5,593 nt of DNA. Origin: JBCDBD01 sp039184335 (GTDB lineage Bacteria; Bacteroidota; Bacteroidia; Flavobacteriales; Flavobacteriaceae). The stretch is from assembly GCA_039184335.1 (NCBI GenBank), contig JBCDBD010000079.1, positions 1 to 5,593 of the forward strand. The letters run 5' to 3'. A model generated the notes under the pieces. The model searched no databases. It was not told the origin of the DNA and saw nothing but the letters and a program-made list of their open reading frames with translations. Shown here piece after piece: positions 1 through 5,593 of this stretch. Made by a program: the position numbers and the translations under genes. Positions within the stretch are counted from its first letter, which is position 1. The number at the start of each line of letters is the position of its first letter.

Positions 1-130
1 GATGGACAGCTTCCGTTCCCTGCTCAACAGGTTCGATACCACCACCGAAAGCTGGAAAGGATTCAACTACTTGGCATTCATGGTCATTGCCCTAAAAAAG
101 TTTATGAAAAAGAAAAATGAAAAAGTTTAA
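1..130 (+). CDS. C-terminal end of a transposase, probably IS5 family (5' part outside the window)
   Basis: The reading frame is open from the left edge and ends with TAA at 128-130, giving about 42 visible residues. They begin MDSFRSLLNRFDTTTESWKG, continue with a hydrophobic helix (FNYLAFMVIALKKF) and end in a lysine-rich tail. The first base of the window would complete a codon before this methionine, so Met is not taken as the start. The pattern of a short helix, an R/N-R-F-D segment and a final hydrophobic helix with basic residues matches, from memory, the extreme C-terminus of IS5-family DDE transposases, in which this follows the catalytic glutamate region. The DDE residues themselves lie outside the window, so family assignment rests on this tail only. 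The next recognisable coding sequence is a headless LytTR domain in a different frame, as expected when an insertion sequence interrupts a gene. IS activity cannot be judged. Confidence 0.7.
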   Translation, partial: MDSFRSLLNRFDTTTESWKGFNYLAFMVIALKKFMKKKNEKV

Positions 131-138
131 ATCATTTC
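1..138 (+). mobile_element. Right end of an insertion sequence (boundary approximate)
   Basis: The transposase stop is at 128-130 and recognisable LytTR coding sequence resumes at about 139, so the right IS boundary should fall between roughly 128 and 138. The terminal inverted repeat and target duplication cannot be confirmed because the left end is not in the window. This entry is inferred from the gene tail and the broken neighbour, not from seen inverted repeats. Confidence 0.5.
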
Positions 139-411
139 ATTGTCAGATGTCAATCAGATGCAAACTATACTCATCTTTTTTTAAGGGCAGGGGAAAAAAT
201 AACAGTTGCCAAAACCTTGAAGTACTTTGAAGATCTTTTGATGAACTATCATTTTTTTCGAACCCACCATTCCCATTTGGTGAATCTGAAACTGGTCGAA
301 AAGTATGTTAAGGGTAAGGGGGGCTATGCCTTGATGGGCGATGGTAGCCATGTAGAGATAGCCGTAAGGAGAAAAGAAGAGTTTTTAAAAAGACTTTCAG
401 GAATACGATAA
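139..411 (+). pseudogene. LytTR DNA-binding domain remnant, 5'-truncated response regulator
   Basis: The frame is open from 121 to the TAA at 409-411. From 139 it encodes 90 residues beginning IVRCQSDANYTHLFL, followed by KITVAKTLKYFEDLL, a FFRTHHSHLVNL segment, and a GGYALMGDGS turn before VRRKEEFLKRL. This order matches most of a LytTR domain, the DNA-binding output module of LytR/AgrA-type response regulators. In Bacteroidota it usually follows a receiver domain that is phosphorylated by a LytS/YehU-like histidine kinase. Here the receiver domain, the linker and the first strand of LytTR are missing. There is no ATG or plausible initiation site before the domain: the first candidates are a TTG at 217 and an ATG at 241, both well inside the fold. 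The remnant directly follows a transposase tail in another frame, so truncation by IS insertion is the best explanation. The remaining frame has no internal stop, suggesting a fairly recent event. The alternative is an undamaged gene split by the element, with its 5' part left of the window. Confidence 0.8.
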
Positions 412-453
412 TATCTCGATGGGTCTTACGAAAAAGAATTTCCTAGATAATGA

Positions 454-484
454 TCTGATTTTCGGACTACAATTTGTACCTTTA
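454..484 (+). promoter_or_regulatory. Candidate pyrG promoter (Bacteroidota type)
   Basis: TACCTTTA at 477-484 differs at one position from the Bacteroidota -7 consensus TAnnTTTG. TCTG at 454-457 differs at one position from the -33 TTTG box, with a 19-base spacer, which is in the usual range. The predicted transcript would start about 20 bases before the pyrG ATG at 510. No Shine-Dalgarno sequence precedes the ATG, as is common in this phylum. Both boxes are imperfect, so this is a candidate only. Confidence 0.45.
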
Positions 485-509
485 CACCCCGTAACAGTAC
501 ATCTGAACT

Positions 510-2147
510 ATGTCTCAAACCAAGTACATTTTCGTTACGGGTGGAGTTAGCTCTTCTTTAGGTAAAGGAATTATCGCTGCTTCCCTTGCTAAATTGCTAC
601 AAGCTAGGGGATATCGAACGACTATTCAAAAATTAGATCCCTATATCAATGTCGATCCGGGCACATTGAATCCCTATGAACACGGCGAGTGCTATGTCAC
701 CGATGACGGGGCGGAGACCGATTTGGATTTGGGGCATTACGAGCGGTTTCTGAATGTACGTACCTCACAGGCCAATAACGTAACCACAGGAAGAATTTAT
801 CAAAGTGTTATTGAAAAAGAGCGCAAAGGTGAATTCTTGGGCAAAACCGTTCAGGTGGTACCCCATATCACCAATGAAATAAAAGAGCGTATTCAACATC
901 TGGGCAAAAGTGGCGATTATGATATTGTGATTACGGAGATTGGAGGTACCGTAGGCGATATTGAATCATTGCCCTATATTGAGGCAGTTCGCCAACTGCT
1001 ATGGGAACTGGGCGAAAACAATGGTATTGTTATTCACTTGACCTTGGTGCCCTATCTTTCTGCTGCCGGTGAATTGAAGACCAAGCCTACACAACATTCG
1101 GTAAAAACCCTGATGGAAAGTGGAATCAAAGCTGATATTTTGGTATGCCGTACCGAGCATGAAATCTCAGATGAGATTAAGAAAAAATTGGCTTTGTTCT
1201 GTAACGTAAAACGTGAAGCAGTGATACAGTCCATTGATGCATCCACCATTTACGATGTTCCGATGATGATGCAGGTAGAAGGGCTGGATACAGTGACCCT
1301 CAAGAAATTGGGGTTGTCTGATGGTACAGCTCCTGATCTGACACAATGGAAACAGTTTTTAGACCGACATAAAAACCCTAAGAATCGCATTACCATTGGC
1401 TTGATAGGAAAATACGTTGAACTTCAAGATTCGTATAAATCGATACTGGAATCGTTCATACATGCTGGGGCGGCCAATGAGGTCGAGGTCAAGGTAAGGA
1501 CCATTCATTCCGGTAAGATAACTGCTTCGAACATCGATAAAGAATTAGCGGGTCTTGATGGTATTTTGGTAGCTCCCGGCTTTGGTGAACGGGGCATTGA
1601 AGGTAAGGTGTTGGCTGTTCGTTATGCAAGGGAAAATGACATTCCCTTCCTAGGCATATGTTTGGGTATGCAAATGGCAGTCATTGAATACGCCCGAAAT
1701 GTACTCGGATTGGAAAATGCCAATTCTACAGAAATGGATCAAGTAACCCCACATCCGGTCATAAATCTCATGAAAGAACAAAAATCAGTGACCAATATGG
1801 GAGGGACCATGCGCCTGGGTGCATGGGGGTGCGATATCAAGAAAGACACCTTAGTTCATGAAGTGTATGGTGGACAAACTGAAATATCAGAACGACACCG
1901 TCATCGTTTTGAGCTCAACAATGCATATAAAGCAGCATTGGAGGAATCAGGACTTATTGCGTCTGGATTGAACAAGGAGACGGGTCTTGTCGAAATTATA
2001 GAAATTCCTTCACATCCATGGTTCATTGGTGTACAGTACCATCCAGAATATAAAAGTACGGTGGCCAATCCACACCCACTATTTATAGGTTTTGTCAAGG
2101 CCGTATTGACCCAAAAACAACAACAAACTAATGCCAGTTTGGCATAA
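510..2147 (+). CDS. pyrG: CTP synthase (glutamine hydrolysing)
   Basis: It makes CTP from UTP, ATP and glutamine, the last step of de novo pyrimidine nucleotide synthesis, in the cytoplasm as a tetramer. The 545 residues equal the usual family length. The N-terminal synthetase domain (about 1-270) shows the phosphate-binding loop SSSLGKG at 14-20 with Lys19, the QKLDPYINVDPGTLNPYEHG segment from 40, Asp73 and Glu143 (in EIGGTVGDIES) for Mg-ATP, and the TKPTQHSVK stretch at 191-199 that lines the UTP/CTP site. The C-terminal class I glutamine amidotransferase domain (about 295-535) has the oxyanion segment APGFGERG, nucleophile Cys384 in GICLGMQ, and His511 and Glu513 in QYHPE. The conserved GGTMRLG (431-437) and RHRHRFE (462-468) motifs are present. 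The ATG at 510 puts the family's normal N-terminus in place. No lesion is seen, so the enzyme should be active. yidC follows after 67 bases on the same strand. Confidence 0.99.
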   Translation: MSQTKYIFVTGGVSSSLGKGIIAASLAKLLQARGYRTTIQKLDPYINVDPGTLNPYEHGECYVTDDGAETDLDLGHYERFLNVRTSQANNVTTGRIYQSVIEKERKGEFLGKTVQVVPHITNEIKERIQHLGKSGDYDIVITEIGGTVGDIESLPYIEAVRQLLWELGENNGIVIHLTLVPYLSAAGELKTKPTQHSVKTLMESGIKADILVCRTEHEISDEIKKKLALFCNVKREAVIQSIDASTIYDVPMMMQVEGLDTVTLKKLGLSDGTAPDLTQWKQFLDRHKNPKNRITIGLIGKYVELQDSYKSILESFIHAGAANEVEVKVRTIHSGKITASNIDKELAGLDGILVAPGFGERGIEGKVLAVRYARENDIPFLGICLGMQMAVIEYARNVLGLENANSTEMDQVTPHPVINLMKEQKSVTNMGGTMRLGAWGCDIKKDTLVHEVYGGQTEISERHRHRFELNNAYKAALEESGLIASGLNKETGLVEIIEIPSHPWFIGVQYHPEYKSTVANPHPLFIGFVKAVLTQKQQQTNASLA

Positions 2148-2171
2148 AATGTACTTTTGGGCATATATTTG
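2138..2171 (+). promoter_or_regulatory. Promoter for yidC overlapping the end of pyrG
   Basis: TTTG at 2138-2141, inside the last codons of pyrG, is a -33 box. TATATTTG at 2164-2171 matches the -7 consensus TAnnTTTG exactly, with a 22-base spacer, slightly long but within the reported range. A second exact -7 match, TACTTTTG at 2152-2159, lies between them but has no -33 box at the right distance. Transcription from the downstream box would start around 2178, leaving a leader of roughly 35-40 bases before the yidC ATG. No Shine-Dalgarno sequence is seen; the bases before the ATG are A/T-rich. Confidence 0.6.
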
Positions 2172-2214
2172 CGAGCCGAACATAGGCAGCTAACGATTGC
2201 ACTAATTTATTTTC

Positions 2215-4077
2215 ATGGAAGAAAAGAAACTTGACCTCAACTCCATCATAGGATTTGCCTTAATTTTCGGAATCTTGATATTTTGGTTTTACCTTACCAA
2301 ACCCACCCCAGAAGAGATAGCCGCAGAAAAAGCGAAGCAAGCACAGGTTGAAGCTGAAAAAAAGACTAAGAAAGCAGATAAGCCAGAAGTAGCTGAGCCA
2401 ATTGCCTTTGATACTAAAGATTCTACAGCGGTGGCCAGTTATAAAAAGGAGGTGGGTGCCTTCGGTTTCACCGAAGCAAAAAAAGGTGCAACAGTACTGG
2501 AAAATGATTTACTGTTCCTAAAGATTGATAATAAGGGCGGGCAAATTTCAGAGGCCATGATGAAGAATTTTGTGACCCACGATTCGTTGCCAGTATACTT
2601 GATCAAAGACCAAAACACCGATTTTTCGCTAACATTCTCGACAACCGATAACCGGGTGTTGAAGACCACCGAGCTCTATTTTGAACCGTCAATGTCAAAA
2701 AGTGGTGAAAACCAAGTATTGTCCATGAAGGCCAAGGTATCTGAAAACCAGTTTTTAGAGTACAGGTACGAGATGAAGCCTGGAGAGTATCTGGTTGACT
2801 TTACCATGCGATCACAAGGCTTGAACGGAATCATCAACAGCACACGACCCATTGACCTGGAATGGAATATGAAAGGCATACGCCATAATAAGAGTGTTCA
2901 ATATGAAAATCGGTATACGCGCCTGACCTATAATCATGATGGTGGAAAAATAAGCAAGCTTTCAGAAAGTAGTGACCTTGATGAAGAAACGGAAGAAGAT
3001 GTCAAATGGATTTCGTACCGCCAGCATTTTTTTAGTTCCATTTTGGCAATGGACAGCCACTTGAAAACAGCTGCGCTTTCTTCTAAAAACTTGGTGGAAG
3101 AGGAAAGTAAAGAGACACTGTACACCAAATCGTACAGTACCAAGGCATCACTACAGTTACAGGGAGGTGAACTTTCACAGAACATGTATTGGTATTATGG
3201 GCCCACCGACGTCAAGATTTTAGATGATTACAAAGAATTGGGCCTAGTTGACTCGATTCCCTTCGGTTGGGGAATTTTTGGATGGATCAACCGTTTTGTC
3301 TTTACGCCATTTTATACGTTTTTAAGTTCTTTTTTGCCCTATGGTCTTGCCATTGTGGTTATGACCATTATTGTTCGTTTGGGATTGTCACCCGTTACTT
3401 ACAAGTCATACCTTTCCCAAGCCAAGATGAAGGTCTTGAAACCAGAGATTACCGAAATCAATGAGAAGTACAAGGAGAATGCCATGAAGAAGCAGCAAGA
3501 GACCATGAAATTGTACAATAAAGCAGGTGTCAGCCCTATGAGTGGTTGTATACCTGCTTTATTACAGTTGCCCATATTTTATGCCTTGTTCATGTTTTTT
3601 CCCACTTCATTTGCTTTACGACAAAAATCGTTTTTGTGGGCAGAAGACCTTTCATCATATGATACTATTTTCAATTTACCCTTCACTATTCCCTTTTATG
3701 GTGATCATGTGAGTTTGTTCCCCATTTTGGCTTCTGTGGCTATTTTCTTTTACATGATGATGACTACAGGGCAAAGCATGCAGATGCAACAGCAACCCGG
3801 TATGCCCAATATGAAGTTCATCATGTACCTATCACCCATTATGATGCTGTTCTTTTTCAACAATTATGCTAGCGGATTGAGTCTGTATTATTTTGTCTCC
3901 AATCTGATTACCATTTTTATCATGTTGGCTATCAAAAACTATATTTTGGATGAGGATAAGATTCATGCCCAGATTCAAGAAAACAAAAAGAAACCCAAAA
4001 AAGAGAACCGATTCCAGAAAAAGATGCGGGAAATGATGGAAGAGGCCGAAGCACAAAAAAAAGCGGGCAGAAGATAA
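2215..4077 (+). CDS. yidC: Membrane protein insertase YidC
   Basis: YidC inserts and folds inner-membrane proteins, alone or with SecYEG. The 620-residue protein has the Gram-negative architecture. A first membrane segment lies at about 10-29, followed by a Lys/Glu/Ala-rich linker (about 32-60), then the large periplasmic beta-sandwich P1 domain (about 75-340). The conserved insertase core of five membrane segments runs from about 355 to 575. In it, Arg388 (TIIVRLGLSPVT) is the groove arginine that contacts substrates. The cytoplasmic helical hairpin C1 (about 400-440, SYLSQAKMKVLKPEITEINE and on) and the CIPALLQLPIFYALF segment (445-459) follow. A second cytoplasmic loop at 515-537 is unusually rich in Met and Gln. 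The tail (about 580-620) is strongly basic, which fits ribosome or membrane contact. The start is the ATG at 2215, which leaves a short N-in segment before the first helix. It has its own likely promoter, and its neighbour pyrG is commonly next to yidC in Flavobacteriia as far as I recall. Confidence 0.98.
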   Translation: MEEKKLDLNSIIGFALIFGILIFWFYLTKPTPEEIAAEKAKQAQVEAEKKTKKADKPEVAEPIAFDTKDSTAVASYKKEVGAFGFTEAKKGATVLENDLLFLKIDNKGGQISEAMMKNFVTHDSLPVYLIKDQNTDFSLTFSTTDNRVLKTTELYFEPSMSKSGENQVLSMKAKVSENQFLEYRYEMKPGEYLVDFTMRSQGLNGIINSTRPIDLEWNMKGIRHNKSVQYENRYTRLTYNHDGGKISKLSESSDLDEETEEDVKWISYRQHFFSSILAMDSHLKTAALSSKNLVEEESKETLYTKSYSTKASLQLQGGELSQNMYWYYGPTDVKILDDYKELGLVDSIPFGWGIFGWINRFVFTPFYTFLSSFLPYGLAIVVMTIIVRLGLSPVTYKSYLSQAKMKVLKPEITEINEKYKENAMKKQQETMKLYNKAGVSPMSGCIPALLQLPIFYALFMFFPTSFALRQKSFLWAEDLSSYDTIFNLPFTIPFYGDHVSLFPILASVAIFFYMMMTTGQSMQMQQQPGMPNMKFIMYLSPIMMLFFFNNYASGLSLYYFVSNLITIFIMLAIKNYILDEDKIHAQIQENKKKPKKENRFQKKMREMMEEAEAQKKAGRR

Positions 4078-4134
4078 TCAGACGATGTTTTAAACCTTGT
4101 TCCATTTTTAGGGTCAAAGTGGAAAACACAGATT

Positions 4135-4692
4135 ATGAAAAACATCAACTCAGTTCTTTTTGCAATGGCTTTTCTCTTTTTGTCCAATAACCAAGCACAG
4201 AGCCAGGTGGTACGAAGTAAACGTAGTACCGTGGTGGTTGACAATGGAAATAAGCACAAGGTTCGCCGTAAGGTACGTAGAAAGCGAAGAAGATTTCGAA
4301 GAACCCTACGTCGTTTACCAGTTAGTACGAGGCATATTACTTTTAGAAAAGTCAACTACTATCCTGTAAATGGTGTTTATTATATCTCGAGAGGAGGAAT
4401 CTATGTGCGTACCCTACCACCCAGGGGGTTTCGTGTTGCGGTCTTGACCGGTAGGGTCATTCAGCTTTCTGTTAGGGGTCAGTCCTATTCTTATGTCGAG
4501 GGTATTTTTTATAAAGAGGTTGATAATGAATATGAAATTGTAGCACCTCCGACTGGTGCTGTTGTAGATGAATTGCCAGATGGGGTAGAGGAAGTACTTA
4601 TTGAGGATATAACAGCTTATGAGCTCTACGATACGCTATATCGGGAAACCGATACGGGTTATGAAGTTATTGGAACAAAAGATGGTTTTTGA
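4135..4692 (+). CDS. Exported arginine-rich repeat protein, DUF6515-like
   Basis: The function is not known. The 185 residues start with a signal peptide (Lys3, a hydrophobic core about 6-17, likely cleavage near residue 21-24), so the protein should reach the periplasm or outer surface. No lipobox cysteine is seen. An extremely basic stretch follows: 14 of the 19 residues at 42-60 are Arg or Lys. The rest carries three copies of a tyrosine-rich unit of the type G-[VI]-[FY]-Y-x(n)-Y-x(4)-PP. Equivalent tyrosines sit at 83, 126 and 169, exactly 43 residues apart. The second copy includes EYEIVAPPTGAVVDELPDG, which resembles what I remember of DUF6515 proteins, found mainly in Bacteroidota and Proteobacteria. 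The C-terminal part is acidic, opposite in charge to the basic segment. It starts 57 bases after yidC with no clear promoter, so co-transcription with yidC is likely. The ATG at 4135 is chosen because it gives a normal signal peptide. Confidence 0.8.
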   Translation: MKNINSVLFAMAFLFLSNNQAQSQVVRSKRSTVVVDNGNKHKVRRKVRRKRRRFRRTLRRLPVSTRHITFRKVNYYPVNGVYYISRGGIYVRTLPPRGFRVAVLTGRVIQLSVRGQSYSYVEGIFYKEVDNEYEIVAPPTGAVVDELPDGVEEVLIEDITAYELYDTLYRETDTGYEVIGTKDGF

Positions 4693-4709
4693 GTTACTGT
4701 TACAACAAT

Positions 4710-4746
4710 CCCCAAAAAGTAAAAAGCTTCCCCTTTTGGGGGAAGC
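4710..4746. terminator. Hairpin with an alternative fold after the DUF6515-like gene; terminator-like on the minus strand
   Basis: GCTTCCCC at 4726-4733 pairs with GGGGAAGC at 4739-4746 around a 5-base loop. On the plus strand the hairpin is followed by CCCTTACC, not a T-run, so it is not a classical terminator for the gene ending at 4692. On the minus strand it is followed by TTTTTACTTTTTGGGG, the usual layout of an intrinsic terminator. CCCCAAAA at 4710-4717 could instead pair with TTTTGGGG at 4734-4741, which excludes the first stem. It may act as a backup stop for minus-strand transcripts or as a 3'-end stabilising hairpin for the plus-strand mRNA. Confidence 0.55.
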
Positions 4747-4874
4747 CCTTACCATCACTAGGTATAGTTTGGAAAGATTTGGGACTTCAAAGATGCCCCA
4801 TAAATCTCTCTAAAAAAATTAATAGTTGTAAAGCGGTGGTTTTTGTATGGTAAAAAGAACCCTGTTGATGTGTG

Positions 4875-5019
4875 ATCGATGAGTGGTATGCAATATCGAT
4901 GAAAAGCCCGTAAAACCTAGGTTTTACGGGCTTTTTGTAGGAAAATTACATCTATTTGATTGCAAGAGGTCAATGTAGTATATCGATGACCTCCTGTGGT
5001 AGCAGTATCTTATCGATGA
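4875..5019. repeat. Four copies of ATCGATGA in 145 bases
   Basis: ATCGATGA occurs at 4875-4882, 4895-4902, 4982-4989 and 5012-5019, all in the same orientation. Two copies are intergenic and two lie in the 3' end of the FAS1 gene, where they read as Ile-Asp codons on the minus strand. The core ATCGAT is itself palindromic. The clustering is seen directly. No function is known to me and chance plus Ile-Asp codon use can explain part of it. Confidence 0.3.
4902..4936. terminator. Bidirectional intrinsic terminator between convergent genes
   Basis: A perfect inverted repeat has arms 4902-4918 (AAAAGCCCGTAAAACCT) and 4919-4935, centred on CCTAGG, giving in RNA a stem of about 15 bp with a CUAG loop. 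The plus strand ends in TTTTT (4932-4936) and the minus strand in TTTT (complement of 4902-4905). It lies 33 bases beyond the stop codon of the minus-strand FAS1 gene and about 210 bases beyond the plus-strand gene ending at 4692, so it can stop transcription from both sides. Confidence 0.93.
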
Positions 5020-5593
5020 GATGCACGATACCATTACTGGCCAAATTGTCGGCATCAGTTACATTAGCATCGATATGGGTCTTGTCACGAATAGCAATAC
5101 CGTGATTGATATTGATAAAAACTGATTCTCCCTGTAGTGTCATAAGTTCTTGGTGATCAAACAAATCAGTAGAAGCTTCCTGAGCTCCTGCTACCACATG
5201 GTAGGTCAGTATTTTGGCCAATATTTCTTTCTCAGTAGGGGTGTCAAAATCTGAAATGTCATGATAATTTCTTCCCAACACGTGAAAAAGATCTTCAAAG
5301 GCATGATTATCGGGTGCAAATACGGTGAAGGGCCCATCGCCTGCCAGTGCCTCTACCAGTCCGGCATCTGCTTGAACCAATGCTTCTACCAAGATACTTA
5401 GTTGATTGACCGATTGCGCCAATTCAACAATATTTGGTAATGGGGGGGTCAACGCATCGAGTGCCGACTGTGGCAAGAGCACCTTGTCTATAATGTGCAC
5501 CACCCCGTTGCTTGCCCTGACATCGGGCATGGTGACCGAGGCATTGTCATCGGTGGCATCATCGATGTGGACCCCGTTGTTCAGCACTATCCC
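4970..5593 (-). CDS. Tandem fasciclin (FAS1) domain protein, C-terminal part (5' end outside the window)
   Basis: FAS1 domains mediate adhesion and are found in secreted or surface proteins; no enzymatic role is implied. The frame is open from the right edge to TGA at 4972-4970, giving 207 visible residues. Counting from the GTG at 5587 as residue 1, the first 46 residues are the C-terminal part of one FAS1 domain, ending in the H2-type motif SNGVVHIIDKVLLPQ (26-40). Residues 52-204 are a complete second domain: NIVELAQSVNQLSILVEAL at its start, H1 motif FTVFAPDNHAF (87-97), LTYHVVAG (127-134), and H2 motif SNGIVHLIDKILLPQ (184-198). The GTG is not the start, because it falls in the middle of a domain and the frame continues upstream. 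The protein ends right after the domain, with no type IX sorting domain, anchor or membrane segment at the C-terminus. A signal peptide or lipobox and any further FAS1 copies would lie beyond the edge. A strong terminator follows. Confidence 0.93.
   Translation of the reverse strand, partial: GIVLNNGVHIDDATDDNASVTMPDVRASNGVVHIIDKVLLPQSALDALTPPLPNIVELAQSVNQLSILVEALVQADAGLVEALAGDGPFTVFAPDNHAFEDLFHVLGRNYHDISDFDTPTEKEILAKILTYHVVAGAQEASTDLFDHQELMTLQGESVFININHGIAIRDKTHIDANVTDADNLASNGIVHLIDKILLPQEVIDILH

Noticed and set aside
217..411. A 64-codon gene starting at TTG 217
   Set aside because: The LytTR homology continues upstream of 217 without a break, so the TTG is internal to a domain; treated as part of a truncated gene.
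468..476. TACAATTTG as the pyrG -7 box
   Set aside because: It has three bases between TA and TTTG instead of two; TACCTTTA just downstream has the right geometry.
4088..4099. Near-palindrome GTTTTAAAC before the DUF6515-like gene as an operator
   Set aside because: It is short, A/T-rich and imperfect, with no matching -7 or -33 boxes beside it.
3975..4355. A minus-strand frame of 126 codons across the yidC and DUF6515-like gene junction
   Set aside because: It overlaps two well-supported plus-strand genes, has no recognisable domain, and its basic, Leu-rich make-up is what the reverse of Lys/Arg/Glu-rich coding sequence gives.
4619..4813. A plus-strand 64-codon frame running past the end of the DUF6515-like gene
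   Set aside because: Its first part lies inside the real gene in another frame, and the rest passes through the hairpin at 4726-4746; no domain or initiation signal is seen.
4747..4901. A possible small RNA gene in the convergent gap
   Set aside because: No convincing promoter or stable structure was seen in this stretch on either strand other than the flanking terminators.
5585..5587. GTG as the start of the FAS1 protein
   Set aside because: The frame is open to the window edge and the codon falls in the middle of a FAS1 domain; the true start is outside the window.

Overview
The window looks like a chromosomal piece from a Bacteroidota bacterium, most likely a marine-type member of the Flavobacteriaceae. 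The reasons are protein style (a YidC with a Lys/Glu-rich linker and a basic tail, a LytTR fragment, a DUF6515-like protein, FAS1 repeats), the TAnnTTTG-type promoter boxes, the lack of Shine-Dalgarno sequences before the genes, and the moderate-to-low G+C. The genus cannot be told from this stretch.

Layout, left to right. Bases 1-130 are the 3' end of a transposase gene, probably IS5-family. Directly after it, in another frame and with no start codon, lies the C-terminal 90 codons of a LytTR DNA-binding domain (139-411). The simplest reading is that an insertion sequence cut a LytTR response-regulator gene and left only its tail. A short gap with a candidate promoter leads to pyrG (510-2147, CTP synthase, full length with all catalytic residues). 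Next are yidC (2215-4077, membrane protein insertase, full length) and a small gene for an exported, very arginine-rich protein with a threefold repeat that resembles DUF6515 (4135-4692). All these are on the plus strand. From the right edge, on the minus strand, comes the 3' part of a gene for a secreted protein with at least two fasciclin (FAS1) domains (4970-5593, 5' end outside the window).

The two transcription units converge on a 277-base intergenic region (4693-4969). It holds an 8-bp hairpin with a competing alternative fold (4710-4746) and a perfect 17-bp inverted repeat with T-runs on both sides (4902-4936), which is a textbook bidirectional terminator. No gene is seen in the rest of this gap.

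How the genes relate: pyrG and yidC are housekeeping genes. They are close together, but a good promoter overlaps the end of pyrG, so yidC can be expressed on its own. The DUF6515-like gene follows yidC after 57 bases without a recognisable promoter and is probably read through from it. I found no novel multi-gene system. The points most worth a second look are the IS-truncated LytTR gene, the arginine-rich repeat protein and the structured convergent intergenic region.
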